DNA from: Chloroflexota bacterium
GTDB lineage: Bacteria; Chloroflexota; UBA11872
Length of the DNA stretch: 46,003 bases
Reading direction: 5' to 3'
Assembly: GCA_028874175.1 (NCBI GenBank)
Contig: JAPPLN010000107.1
Coordinates: 1 to 46,003, forward strand
Part shown: in pieces, positions 15,370 to 23,911 of the stretch
Position numbering within the stretch: the stretch's first letter is position 1
Layout of the letters: each line of letters begins with the position of its first letter
Program-made: the position numbers and the translations under genes
The notes under the pieces: model-generated
The model's database searches: none
Told to the model about the DNA's origin: nothing
Seen by the model: the letters and a program-made list of their open reading frames with translations, nothing else

Positions 15370-16935
15370 GTGATCGCTCCAAAGTCGCGCGTACCCGCGT
15401 ACACCTACCCAACGACGTTGGCCGAGCAGGAAGCGGCGCTGGCAACGAATCCCCTGATGCAGCGACTGCTGGAATCGCGGGCGTCCTATGCCGGCCTGCG
15501 CCACCGGCCGGCGTATCACTACGTCAACCCCGAGTCGACGCTCAACGACCCGAACGGTCTCTGCTTCTGGCAGGGCCGCTGGCACCTCTTTTACCAGGCG
15601 TATCCGCCGGAGGACGACCGGCAGCACTGGGGTCACGCAGTATCCGACGACCTGGTGCACTGGCGCGATCTGCCGTATGCCATTTATCCCAGCCCCGAAG
15701 ACAAGTGCTTCTCGGGTTCGACCCTGGTCGAGGACGACCGGGTGATTGCCATCTACCACGGCGTCGGCGCCGGGAACATGGTGGCGACGTCCAGCGATCC
15801 GTTGCTGCTCAACTGGGCAAAGGTCGGCAACAAAGCCGTGATACCGATGCCGGATCGAGACGGTCCACCGGCGCCGTACCGGGTCTTCGATCCGTGCATC
15901 TGGATGAAGGACGGCGTTTACTACTCGCTGTCCGCGGGAACCAAGCCCGAGGGCCCCGGCGGCAAGCCGATCCGGGCCAATTACCTCTTCAGGTCAGAGG
16001 ACCTGGAGCACTGGGACTACCTGCATCCGTTCGTCGAAGACGACCACTACTCAAGGGTCGGCGACGACGGCGCCTGTCCGTACTTCTGGCCGATTGGCGA
16101 CCGCCACATGCTGCTCTTCTACAGCCACACCAGAGGCGGTCAATACCTGCTGGGGGACTACGACACCGAGCGCGACAAGTTTGTGGTGACCCACGGCGCG
16201 AAGTACAACTTCGGGCCGTCGGGGCCAAGCGGTCTGCATGCTCCGTCGGCGACGCCCGATGGCATGGGCGGCCTGATCGTGATCTTCAACATGAATCCGG
16301 GCAAGCCCACGCCGCGCTGGAACCAGATCATGACGCTGCCGCGACGCCTGACGGTGGACGGCGACGTTGTGTATGTGGAGCCAGTCGAGACCCTGACCTC
16401 GTTGCGGCAGGCCGAACAGGATCTGGGTTCACTGGATCTGCCAGCCAACCAGGAGGTTGTGCTGGACGGAACGGCAGGCGACTCGCTGGAACTGGAGCTG
16501 GAAGTGGAGCCGTCGTCCGCGCCGATGGTCGAGCTGAACGTCTTGCGCTCGCCGGACCGAGAAGAGTTCACACGCGTCGCCTTCTATCGCGACCGCGGCT
16601 ATCGGACCAACCACTTCACCCAGGGAATCGTCGGACCGCTCTGGACCCACCTGAGCCAGCTCTCAATCGACACGTCGTATTCGTCGACAGCACCCGATGC
16701 GTTGTCGCGCGCGCCGGAAAACGCGCAGGTTCTGATCGCGCCCGACGAACCGCTGCGGCTGCGGGTCTTTGTTGATCGAAGCGCCGTGGAGGTCTTTGCG
16801 AATGGGCGGCAGGCGCTGGCGGTGCGCGTCTACCCCGAGCGCGAGGACAGCGTGGGTGTGTCGTTGCGTTCGCAGGGAGCGCCGAGCACGGTGCGGTCTC
16901 TGAAGGCCTGGACGCTGGACGCGCTCTGGGACTAG
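15370..16935 (+). CDS. Glycoside hydrolase family 32-like protein, atypical active site (521 aa)
   Basis: A GH32-type five-bladed propeller plus beta-sandwich, the family that cleaves fructosides. The nucleophile motif N59-D60-P61-N62-G63 is intact, and F173-D174-P175 matches the RDP motif except for its arginine. The third motif, normally WECPD with Glu as acid/base, reads G-A235-C236-P-Y here, so the glutamate is absent. The beta-sandwich ends with RVFVDRSAVEVFANG, the usual GH32 tail. GTG at 15370 is supported by GGAGG at 15361-15365. No signal peptide is present. It may be an altered-specificity enzyme or a non-catalytic relative. Confidence 0.85.
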   Translation: MIAPKSRVPAYTYPTTLAEQEAALATNPLMQRLLESRASYAGLRHRPAYHYVNPESTLNDPNGLCFWQGRWHLFYQAYPPEDDRQHWGHAVSDDLVHWRDLPYAIYPSPEDKCFSGSTLVEDDRVIAIYHGVGAGNMVATSSDPLLLNWAKVGNKAVIPMPDRDGPPAPYRVFDPCIWMKDGVYYSLSAGTKPEGPGGKPIRANYLFRSEDLEHWDYLHPFVEDDHYSRVGDDGACPYFWPIGDRHMLLFYSHTRGGQYLLGDYDTERDKFVVTHGAKYNFGPSGPSGLHAPSATPDGMGGLIVIFNMNPGKPTPRWNQIMTLPRRLTVDGDVVYVEPVETLTSLRQAEQDLGSLDLPANQEVVLDGTAGDSLELELEVEPSSAPMVELNVLRSPDREEFTRVAFYRDRGYRTNHFTQGIVGPLWTHLSQLSIDTSYSSTAPDALSRAPENAQVLIAPDEPLRLRVFVDRSAVEVFANGRQALAVRVYPEREDSVGVSLRSQGAPSTVRSLKAWTLDALWD

Positions 16936-16954
16936 GGCGAGCGATTCCGCCGGC

Positions 16955-17683
16955 TCAGCGGCTCTTCCAGTCGAGGTCGATCTGGGGCAGCATCGGCAGC
17001 TCCTGCATGAACCGGTAGAAGCGCCCGGTCGGGCCACCGTCGGGCAGGGAGGCCAACCAGACGGCCGTGGGCACGGCCTCGGACGGCGGCACGTCGGAGG
17101 TTGGGTTCATGTCGGTCTTGACCGAGCCGGGGCTCATGGCGTTGACCAGGACGTTTGACGCCTGGACTTCTTTCGCCATCGCGATCGTCAGTGCATTGAC
17201 TGCGGCTTTGGAGGCGGCGTAGGCCGACTCGCCGGGATTGCACATGATGGCGGCGCCGGACGAGACGTTGACGATGCGACCGTAGCTGGCATTGACCATG
17301 TGCGGAAGCGCGGCATGGCAGCAGGCAAAGAGGCCGATGAGGTTTACGGCCTGGACGCCTGCGAAGGCTTCGGGCGAGACCTCGGCCACGGGTCCGCGGG
17401 CATTGCTGATGCCGGCGTTGTTGCACAGGACATCGAGCCGGCCATGCCGCGCCACGACCCGGTCAATCGCCTGTCGCACAGCCTCCGGATCGCTCACGTC
17501 CAGCGGCACGACGTCCGAAGTTCCGGACGCGTCGGCAATCTCGGATGCCACGGCCACAAGCCGTGCCTCGTCGCGTGCGGTCAGAATGACGTGCGCGCCG
17601 GCGCGCGCGTAGCCAAGCGCGATTTCGCGTCCAATCCCCCGGCTGGCACCGGTGACCAGCGCGACTCGACCAGCAAGACTCAT
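16955..17683 (-). CDS. SDR family NAD(P)-dependent oxidoreductase (242 aa)
   Basis: A classical short-chain dehydrogenase/reductase. The cofactor motif T11-G-A-S-R-G-I-G18 and N88-N-A-G91 are present, and the catalytic residues are Ser141/142, Tyr155 and Lys159 in the usual Y-x-x-x-K spacing. ATG at 17683 was chosen because AAAGGG lies nine bases upstream and the Rossmann fold then begins at once; a longer frame to 17734 adds an unrelated tail. It converges on the GH32-like gene with 19 bp between stops. The substrate is unknown. Confidence 0.9.
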   Translation of the reverse strand: MSLAGRVALVTGASRGIGREIALGYARAGAHVILTARDEARLVAVASEIADASGTSDVVPLDVSDPEAVRQAIDRVVARHGRLDVLCNNAGISNARGPVAEVSPEAFAGVQAVNLIGLFACCHAALPHMVNASYGRIVNVSSGAAIMCNPGESAYAASKAAVNALTIAMAKEVQASNVLVNAMSPGSVKTDMNPTSDVPPSEAVPTAVWLASLPDGGPTGRFYRFMQELPMLPQIDLDWKSR

Positions 17684-17773
17684 GCCAACCGCCCTTTCGG
17701 TTACCCCAGCCACAGCAGCGGATACACAGCCCAACAGCCGGCCGAGGACGCAGTGTGAACCGACGTTACGGTT

Positions 17774-18010
17774 CTAGCTGCCCTGGCTGGCTTCCTTGGC
17801 CGCCTTGGCCTGATCGAGGCCCGAGCGGCGCGCTTCGTCGTCCTTCTCGTAGTCCGTGGCGCCCACGCAGCCGCGTCCGCAGCGACCCGAGGGCTTGAAC
17901 TCGAAGGAATCGCTGTCGGCGCAGGCGCTCAGCCCGATCAGGGCCGGGGCGACGATCAACGCACCGAGTACGGCGCGTCGGCCTAGGACTCGAGGAGCAT
18001 GGTGAAGCAT
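17774..18010 (-). CDS. Small putative lipoprotein (78 aa)
   Basis: No known domain is recognised. The N-terminus has a basic start (RVLGRRAVLG), a hydrophobic core and the lipobox LSAC, giving a predicted acylated cysteine near residue 30. The mature part is about 48 residues, charged, rich in Asp, Lys and Ala, with two further cysteines (GRCGRGC) that could form a disulfide. ATG at 18010 has no strong ribosome site. It stands alone between the SDR gene and the ThDP enzyme gene on the same strand. Confidence 0.65.
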   Translation of the reverse strand: MLHHAPRVLGRRAVLGALIVAPALIGLSACADSDSFEFKPSGRCGRGCVGATDYEKDDEARRSGLDQAKAAKEASQGS

Positions 18011-18110
18011 GATCCCGGCTCACTGATGCCCTAATCGGGTACGAGCATAGCCCAGACGGCCAAACCAGTTGAAGTCCGGCCGCAAGCCGGGCCGGCCAGC
18101 GTCGGAACGG

Positions 18111-19727
18111 CTATTGAACCTGCAGGGGCCTCCGGCACTTCACCGGCACGTCGATGAGCGAGGGGCGGTCGAGTTCCAGCGCGTCACGCAGCGTGGCCTC
18201 CAGCGTCTCGGGCGTGGCCCGCATGCCGACGGCACCGAACGACTCGGCGAACTTCACGAAGTCGGGGTTCCTGAGGTTGACCTCGTAGTCGTTGTCATAG
18301 TCGCGCAGGAAGTCCTCCTTGATCGCGCCGTACGCGTCGTCATTGATGATGACGACGGGGACATTCAGTCCCTGCTGGACGGCGGTTGCCATTTCCTGCG
18401 CGGTGAAGAGAAAGCCCCCGTCGCCGGTCAGCGAGATGACGGGTCGATCAGGAGCCACGACCTTGGCGCCCAGCGCCACGGGGTATGAGTAGCCCAACGT
18501 GCCGAACGCCAGGCCGTAGAGCCAGGTGCGCGGCTCGTAGAACGGCAGGTGCTCACGGCTCCAATAGCCGAGCAGGTGCGGATCGCTGGCGACGATGGTC
18601 TGTCGAGGCATGGCGTTTCGAATGGCCTTCATGAGGCCCCACTCGAGCGGAGCACGCTGCGCCAGTTCGGCGCGAACTTCGGCGCGTGCGGCACGCCCGG
18701 CGTCGACCCACTCGTCGCGATCAACCTCAGGCGCATCGGCCGTCGCTTCCACCAGGGCCGCCAACCCGGCCTTCGCGTCCGCGTGCACGCCGATTTCAGC
18801 AGGAAAGTTCTTGCCGGGCTGGGTGGCGTCGATGTCGATGTGCAGCAGGCGCCTGGGTACGGGCACTGTCCAGCGACCGCTGGAGAGGTACGAGAAGCGA
18901 GCGCCCACGGCGAGCATTACGTCCGCCTGTTGCATGAAGCGGCGGATGGGGCCGTGCTGGTTCAGATTGCCGACGACCAGCGGATGATCCTCGGGCATGG
19001 CGCCCTTGCTGGTGGTGGTGAGCATGACGGGGATATCCAGGGACTCCGCGAGCGTGCGGAGCTCATCCCAGGCTCCCGACATCATCACGCCGCCGCCGGC
19101 CCAGATCAGGGGACGCTCGGCCGCGGCCAGGATCGATGCCATGCGCTCCAGGTCTGAGGGATCGCCTTGCGGCGGTTGGTGGGTCTCCTCTTGAAGCAGC
19201 TCTACGTCGCCCTCGCCCTGGAATACGTCGACCGGGATTTCGACGACGACCGGACGCGGCCGGTTGACCTGCATGCGCCGGAGCCCTTCGTGAATGGCGC
19301 CGGGAATCTCTCCGGGCGACATGGCCTGGCGGCTCCACTGGCTGAGACGGCTGAAGACGCCGAACTGGTCCTTGCTTTCGTGGACGATGCCCTTGTCCTG
19401 GTAGAGGTACGCGGACATGTCCTCGGCCATGATGTTGAGCAGCGGGATGCCGTCGCCGTAGGCCTCGCCCATGGGGGTGGCGACGTTGAGCGCTCCGGGA
19501 CCGGCGGTACTCAGAATCGTGGCGGGCTTGCCGGTGACCCGCGCGGCGCCAATGGCCATGTAGCCGGCACCCTGTTCGTGCCGCACCAGGACGTGGCGAA
19601 CCTTGTCTTGCCGCATCAGACGGCCGTACAGGTGCTCGCTGTGATATCCGGGGATCCCGAACACGAGGTCAATGCCTTCGGCGATCAAACTCTGAACCAC
19701 GGCGTCGGAGCCGGTCATCACTGCCAT
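18111..19727 (-). CDS. Thiamine-diphosphate-dependent enzyme, acetolactate synthase superfamily (538 aa)
   Basis: A three-domain ThDP enzyme that would act on a 2-ketoacid. The N-terminal PYR domain has the catalytic glutamate E51 in RHEQGAGYMA. The C-terminal PP domain has G435-D-G-G ... N462-D-D, the Mg-ThDP motif. The length fits acetolactate synthase, benzoylformate decarboxylase and sulfoacetaldehyde acetyltransferase alike, and I cannot tell these apart. No regulatory subunit gene (ilvN) is adjacent, which argues for a catabolic role. ATG at 19727 follows GGGAG seven bases upstream. It lies 61 bp after murJ on the same strand. Confidence 0.88.
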   Translation of the reverse strand: MAVMTGSDAVVQSLIAEGIDLVFGIPGYHSEHLYGRLMRQDKVRHVLVRHEQGAGYMAIGAARVTGKPATILSTAGPGALNVATPMGEAYGDGIPLLNIMAEDMSAYLYQDKGIVHESKDQFGVFSRLSQWSRQAMSPGEIPGAIHEGLRRMQVNRPRPVVVEIPVDVFQGEGDVELLQEETHQPPQGDPSDLERMASILAAAERPLIWAGGGVMMSGAWDELRTLAESLDIPVMLTTTSKGAMPEDHPLVVGNLNQHGPIRRFMQQADVMLAVGARFSYLSSGRWTVPVPRRLLHIDIDATQPGKNFPAEIGVHADAKAGLAALVEATADAPEVDRDEWVDAGRAARAEVRAELAQRAPLEWGLMKAIRNAMPRQTIVASDPHLLGYWSREHLPFYEPRTWLYGLAFGTLGYSYPVALGAKVVAPDRPVISLTGDGGFLFTAQEMATAVQQGLNVPVVIINDDAYGAIKEDFLRDYDNDYEVNLRNPDFVKFAESFGAVGMRATPETLEATLRDALELDRPSLIDVPVKCRRPLQVQ

Positions 19728-19788
19728 ACGAGAACTCCCACGGGCGCGTGCGAGCGCTGATCGTAGCCGACGAACCGCCGCGGCCGAG

Positions 19789-21369
19789 CTAGTTCGCCAG
19801 TCGGGTCCCGAGCCGACTCCGGATCAGCCGTGCCAGTCGCGGCACCTCGGGGACGCGCAGCAGCGCCAGCGCGGCGACGTAGACGACCATGATCCCCGCG
19901 CCGCTTACGATCAGCGCTCGCCAGCCGGCTAGTCCCCCGGGTTCCAGGGCCAACGTCGACCACTCGCGCAAGATCAGGCCGACAGCCGCCGCAAGGCCGC
20001 CGGCCGCGATCACGCGAACGCCAAAGAACCAGAGTCCAGAGTCGCCGAATCCGCCGAGGCGACGCCATAGCAGCCAGCCCAGGATCACGCCATGCAAGCT
20101 GTTCTGGACCGAATTCGCGGCCACGAGTCCGAAGACACCAAACGGTTCAACTAACGCCAGCGCGGCGATCAGATAGGCCAATCCGCCCCCGACGCCGACC
20201 AGCACCGGCGTCAAGGTGTTGCGGGTGGCGTAGTACGCGGCAATGAAGATCTGGTCGAGGACGGTGATTGGAAGCTGGACCGCGTAGATGAGCAGGGCCA
20301 GACCGGTGAGGTCGGTGGCCGCCGCATCAAAGGCTTCCCGCTCATAGACCGCACGGATTACCGGAACGCTCAGCGCCGTCAGGATCACGGTTACCGGCAC
20401 CATGAGGACGAAGGCGCTGCGCGCGGCAGCCACGAGCGCCGACTTGAACTCGACTGCGTTCACCAGGTCGCGCACTTTCTCGGGAGCACTGCGCGCAAGC
20501 ACGGGCAGGAATGCCAGGGCAATCGCAGACCCGATCAGTCCCAGCGGAAACTGCTGCAGGCGGGTGGCGAAGCGCATGATTGCGAGGCTGCCTTCACCCG
20601 TGCGCGAGGCGAGGTTCGTATCCACGATCACCAGCGCCTGCGCGACCACGAGTCCGGCGGCTATCGGAAGATAGAGACGCAGGGCGCGGGCCGTATCAGG
20701 GTTCCCTCGCCACGAGGGCACTGTCATTCGTACGCCATCGCGAACCAGGGCTGGAAGCTGGACCAGCAGATGCGCTCCGGCACCGGCCAGGTAGCCGATG
20801 GCCACGCCAACAGGGCCGACGGCTGGCGTGAGCGCCAGGGCCAGCACGATCAGCGTTCCGTTGAGCGTCGCCGGCGCAAACGATGGGGCGGCGAAGCGAT
20901 CGCGGGCGTACAGTCTCGCCGCCGTAACCGCGGAGAGCCCGAGGAACAGCACCGCCGGAAGCGTGATGCGCGTCATGACGACCGCCATGTCGCGTGTCGC
21001 GGCGGGCAGTCCCGGTGCCGCGGCGGCCACTAACGGTTCGGCCAGCGCCACCATGACAATCGTCACGCCGATCAGCGCAACTCCGACCGAGGTAATGAGG
21101 GACGAGAAGGTCCGCGCCAGCCGTCGGTCGTCGGCCGCCATCTCGCTGAACAGGGGAATCAGCACGCCGGAGACCGCGCCGCCAATCACCAGTTCGTGGA
21201 CCAGCTGCGGCAGACGCGTCGCAACCTCGAAGGCGTCGGTTGCCCCGGAGATGCCGAACAGCGCGGCGATGACCGGCTCGCGGATCAAACCCAGGAACCG
21301 GCTGAGGACATTGCCGGCCGCGACCAGCGCGGCGGCCAAGGCCACGCGCCTGGCGGTCGCGGTGTTCAC
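19789..21369 (-). CDS. murJ: Lipid II flippase MurJ (526 aa)
   Basis: A polytopic membrane protein of the MurJ/MviN family that flips the peptidoglycan precursor lipid II across the membrane. The conserved N-terminal stretch GNVLSRFLGLIREPVIAALFG and the FEVATRLPQLVHELVIGGA block identify it; roughly 14 hydrophobic segments follow. The GTG start at 21369 overlaps the stop of the upstream adenylyltransferase gene (GTGA), so translation is coupled. The context of heptose-nucleotide synthesis suggests a cell-envelope operon. Confidence 0.93.
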   Translation of the reverse strand: MNTATARRVALAAALVAAGNVLSRFLGLIREPVIAALFGISGATDAFEVATRLPQLVHELVIGGAVSGVLIPLFSEMAADDRRLARTFSSLITSVGVALIGVTIVMVALAEPLVAAAAPGLPAATRDMAVVMTRITLPAVLFLGLSAVTAARLYARDRFAAPSFAPATLNGTLIVLALALTPAVGPVGVAIGYLAGAGAHLLVQLPALVRDGVRMTVPSWRGNPDTARALRLYLPIAAGLVVAQALVIVDTNLASRTGEGSLAIMRFATRLQQFPLGLIGSAIALAFLPVLARSAPEKVRDLVNAVEFKSALVAAARSAFVLMVPVTVILTALSVPVIRAVYEREAFDAAATDLTGLALLIYAVQLPITVLDQIFIAAYYATRNTLTPVLVGVGGGLAYLIAALALVEPFGVFGLVAANSVQNSLHGVILGWLLWRRLGGFGDSGLWFFGVRVIAAGGLAAAVGLILREWSTLALEPGGLAGWRALIVSGAGIMVVYVAALALLRVPEVPRLARLIRSRLGTRLAN

Positions 21370-21866
21370 GTCGAGCGGCGGCGCCGGGCGATCAACTCGC
21401 TGGAGGCATGGCCAGGGGCGAGGGGCACGAAGACGGCGGGGATTCCGAGTCGCTGGAGGGTGACAGTCTCCGGCAGCGTTCGGCCTCCCGCCGTCGGGTC
21501 GTAGTCCGCGCCCTTGACATAATGCGATGGCCGCAGCAGCTCAATGAGCCGGTCGGCGGTCTCGTCGTCAAACGGTACGACGGCATCCACCCAGCGCACG
21601 GCGCGCAGAACCGCAAGCCGGTCTGCCAGCGGCATGAGCGGCCGGTCGGGGCCCTTGAGTTTGCGGACCCCGAGGTCGCTGTTAACTCCGACAACCAGCC
21701 GATCACCGAATATGACGGCGCCACGCAGCAGGGCGATGTGACCCGGATGAATCAGGTCGAAGCAGCCGTTGGTCAGCACCAGCCGCAGACCGGCGGCACG
21801 CTGGCGCGAGGCCCAGTCGGGCAGATCGCCGGGCATCACGAGGTCGGCCTCAGGCTTCGTTGTCAC
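21366..21866 (-). CDS. HldE-type adenylyltransferase, separate C-terminal half (166 aa)
   Basis: A nucleotidyltransferase equivalent to the C-terminal domain of bifunctional HldE (RfaE), which adds AMP to heptose 1-phosphate. The LTNGCFDLIHPGH signature (residues 31-43, with H40-x-x-H43) marks the cytidylyltransferase-like fold, and KGADYDPTAGG is the usual HldE C-terminal block. The start is taken as GTG at 21866, overlapping the kinase gene by 17 bases. The ATG at 21836, just past the kinase stop, is an alternative. In many Gram-negative bacteria this domain is fused to the kinase; here the two are separate. Confidence 0.85.
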   Translation of the reverse strand: MTTKPEADLVMPGDLPDWASRQRAAGLRLVLTNGCFDLIHPGHIALLRGAVIFGDRLVVGVNSDLGVRKLKGPDRPLMPLADRLAVLRAVRWVDAVVPFDDETADRLIELLRPSHYVKGADYDPTAGGRTLPETVTLQRLGIPAVFVPLAPGHASSELIARRRRST

Positions 21867-22875
21867 CGGCTTCGCTGACGATCTGGTCGGCCGTTACGAC
21901 AGCGACCCCGAGCTGCCGCACGACGATGCGTGCCGCCAGGGCCGACAGCGCGGCAGCCTCGTGCGGCGTCGCGCCCCCCAGGAAAGCTGCGGTCATAGCC
22001 GCCGCGACCGTGTCCCCGGCGCCACTTGGGTCCACGACTCGGCCAGCGACCGCAGCGGGGAAGAGCGCGCACCCCTGGTCTCCCGCATCCAGCACCATTC
22101 CCGCCGCCCCGAGGGTGACGAGCACCGCTTCGACTCCGATTGCCTGCCGAAGTTCCCCGGCGGCGGCCAGCGCATCGGAGGTGGACGTGATCTCGCGGCC
22201 GAGTTCGGCTTCGGCCTCGGGTTGATTGGGCGTGAGGAGGGTGGCGTTTTGGAATCTGGCCAGCTGGCCATGCGCGTCCGCGGTCACCACCAGGCCGGAT
22301 TCCCGGGCGGTGGGCAAAGCGGCCCGCAGAACCGACGAGCTGACCACCCCGGCTTCGTAGTCCGAAATCACCAGCGCGTCGGCCGCGGGGATCGCCGAGT
22401 TAAGGAACGAAGCCAGGGCGTCGACGGTCGCCTGCCTGACCGGAGAGCGGTCCACCGAATCCACTCGCGCGATCATGCTTTGGGGTCGCTGTCGGTCGCC
22501 GCCGGCCCAGACGCGCAGCTTGACGGCCGTGGTTCGGTCCGAGTCGCGGATGAGGCCGTCGGTTTCAATTCCTCGCTGTTCGAGCTGCTCGCTCAGACGT
22601 TCGGCCATGGCGTCGGCGCCAACCACGCCGGCGACGGCGACCTCGCACCCCAGGCCGCGAAGGTTTGTTGCCACGTTGGTACCCGCACCGGGAACCAGGA
22701 CCCGTTTGTGCTCCTCGATGACAGGCAGGGGAGCTTCGCGAGATAGACGGGTGGCCGAACCGATGATGTGCTCGTCGACGACCATGTCGCCGAGCACGAT
22801 GGCCTGCTTGCCGGCCGCACGGTCGAAGATCTGGGCGGCGCGCTGGGAACTTATCGTTGGGCCGGAGGCCCCCAT
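21850..22875 (-). CDS. HldE-type heptose-7-phosphate kinase, PfkB family (341 aa)
   Basis: A PfkB-family carbohydrate kinase equivalent to HldE domain 1. The SREAPLPVIE stretch (45-54) and TPNQPEAEAE (215-224) match the HldE type. The anion-hole motif DPSGAGDT (282-289) carries the catalytic base D288. It probably phosphorylates a heptose 7-phosphate at C1, before the adenylyltransferase encoded next. ATG at 22875 directly follows the TAG of the upstream isomerase gene. If the host lacks an outer membrane, the ADP-heptose would feed an S-layer, cell-wall or capsule glycan instead of LPS. Confidence 0.85.
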   Translation of the reverse strand: MGASGPTISSQRAAQIFDRAAGKQAIVLGDMVVDEHIIGSATRLSREAPLPVIEEHKRVLVPGAGTNVATNLRGLGCEVAVAGVVGADAMAERLSEQLEQRGIETDGLIRDSDRTTAVKLRVWAGGDRQRPQSMIARVDSVDRSPVRQATVDALASFLNSAIPAADALVISDYEAGVVSSSVLRAALPTARESGLVVTADAHGQLARFQNATLLTPNQPEAEAELGREITSTSDALAAAGELRQAIGVEAVLVTLGAAGMVLDAGDQGCALFPAAVAGRVVDPSGAGDTVAAAMTAAFLGGATPHEAAALSALAARIVVRQLGVAVVTADQIVSEAGDNEA

Positions 22876-23646
22876 CTATGAGCCGCGCGCCGCATGCAGG
22901 TGGGCGGCGCATTGGCGCAAGGCTTCGGCCGGGTCACCGCGCAGGCGGCACTCCAGGGCTGTCGATCCGGTGTAGCCGATGTCGCATAGCGCGGCGTAGA
23001 TTGCGGCAAAGTCCGTCGAGCCGGTCCCAGGATGCGCTCGCTGGTTGTCGGCGAAGTGCACGTGGCCGATCCAGTCGCCGGCGGCTCGGATGCTTGCAGG
23101 CACGTTGTCTTCCTCAATGTTCATGTGAAACACGTCGGCCAGGACTCTCACGCTGGGACTGCCCAGGCGCTCGGCAATAGCGACCCCGTCGGCCACGGAG
23201 TTGATCAGGTGCATTTCGTAACGATTGAGCGGTTCGACCGTGATGGTCACGCCAGCAGATTCCGCGTGAGGCGCCAGTTGCTCCAGAGCCCGGACGTAGC
23301 TGTCCGCCTGGTCCTGGGCGACGGTGTCGGCCGGCAGGGGACCGCGCACTGGCACCGAGATCAGCGCCGTGATGCCCAGTTCGTTGCAGGCATCGAGGGC
23401 ACGCCGCGTTTGATCAATGCGCCGACGCTGCGAGTACTCGTCGGCCACTAGGTCCAGGCTCCGGCCGGCCGGGCACATGCTCATGGCGGGGATACCGGCC
23501 GCGTCGAGGGCACGACGGTACTCGCTGACGTGGTCGACCGCGTCGCTATGAACTTCGACCGCTTCGTAGCCCGATTCAGCCAAGCAGGCGATTTGCTCCG
23601 CGACCGAATTACCGGGCGCCAGGCGAACCTGCGCGGATAGTTTCAT
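22876..23646 (-). CDS. Sugar phosphate isomerase/epimerase, xylose isomerase-like TIM barrel (256 aa)
   Basis: A small AP-endonuclease-2/xylose-isomerase-like barrel. Features of the fold include ITVEPLNRYE near residues 135-144 (metal-binding Glu), DVFHMNIEED (candidate metal ligands) and GHVHFADNQRAHPGTG, the usual His and Asp sites. Hydroxypyruvate isomerase, D-tagatose/psicose 3-epimerase and inosose dehydratase share these. The gene heads the operon with the heptose kinase, so it may supply a ketose phosphate or simply be co-transcribed. ATG at 23646. Confidence 0.85.
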   Translation of the reverse strand: MKLSAQVRLAPGNSVAEQIACLAESGYEAVEVHSDAVDHVSEYRRALDAAGIPAMSMCPAGRSLDLVADEYSQRRRIDQTRRALDACNELGITALISVPVRGPLPADTVAQDQADSYVRALEQLAPHAESAGVTITVEPLNRYEMHLINSVADGVAIAERLGSPSVRVLADVFHMNIEEDNVPASIRAAGDWIGHVHFADNQRAHPGTGSTDFAAIYAALCDIGYTGSTALECRLRGDPAEALRQCAAHLHAARGS

Positions 23647-23751
23647 CGTCAGGCCTCGTGCCTTCGCGGCGGCAGCGTAGCAGAGCTTGAAGGCGTCCCT
23701 GCTATCATTTCGCAGGACCTTTAGTCACCGCGAATTGGGCGAAGTTCACCT

Positions 23752-23880
23752 TTGAATAAGCGTAAGCGCGTGGCCTGGCGCAAGCACCGCCGAACCAAGA
23801 AACGCGGCCGCCTGCGCCGTAAGGCCGAACGCGAAGCCGACAGCACGCCTGCCCGCCGACGGTCGCGTCAGACGTCGTAG
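23752..23880 (+). CDS. Very small basic protein, AURKAIP1/COX24-like (42 aa)
   Basis: A short frame begins MNKRKRVAWRKHRR, with 20 Lys/Arg among 42 residues and no acidic cluster at the N-terminus. The pattern K-R-K-R-x-x-x-R-K-H-R-x-x-K-K-R recalls the AURKAIP1/COX24 group of tiny proteins, some of which (bS22 type) bind the small ribosomal subunit in Actinobacteria. The start would be TTG at 23752, with GGGCGAAG upstream. It sits alone in the 262-bp gap between the divergent isomerase gene and the M16 peptidase gene. Confidence 0.6.
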   Translation: MNKRKRVAWRKHRRTKKRGRLRRKAEREADSTPARRRSRQTS

Positions 23881-23911
23881 CGGCACGGCCGCCCGGCCAC
23901 CTGCCGCCTTG

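Noticed and set aside
18076..18090. Five-pair hairpin after the ThDP enzyme gene as a terminator
   Set aside because: Stem too short and no T tract on the minus-strand side.
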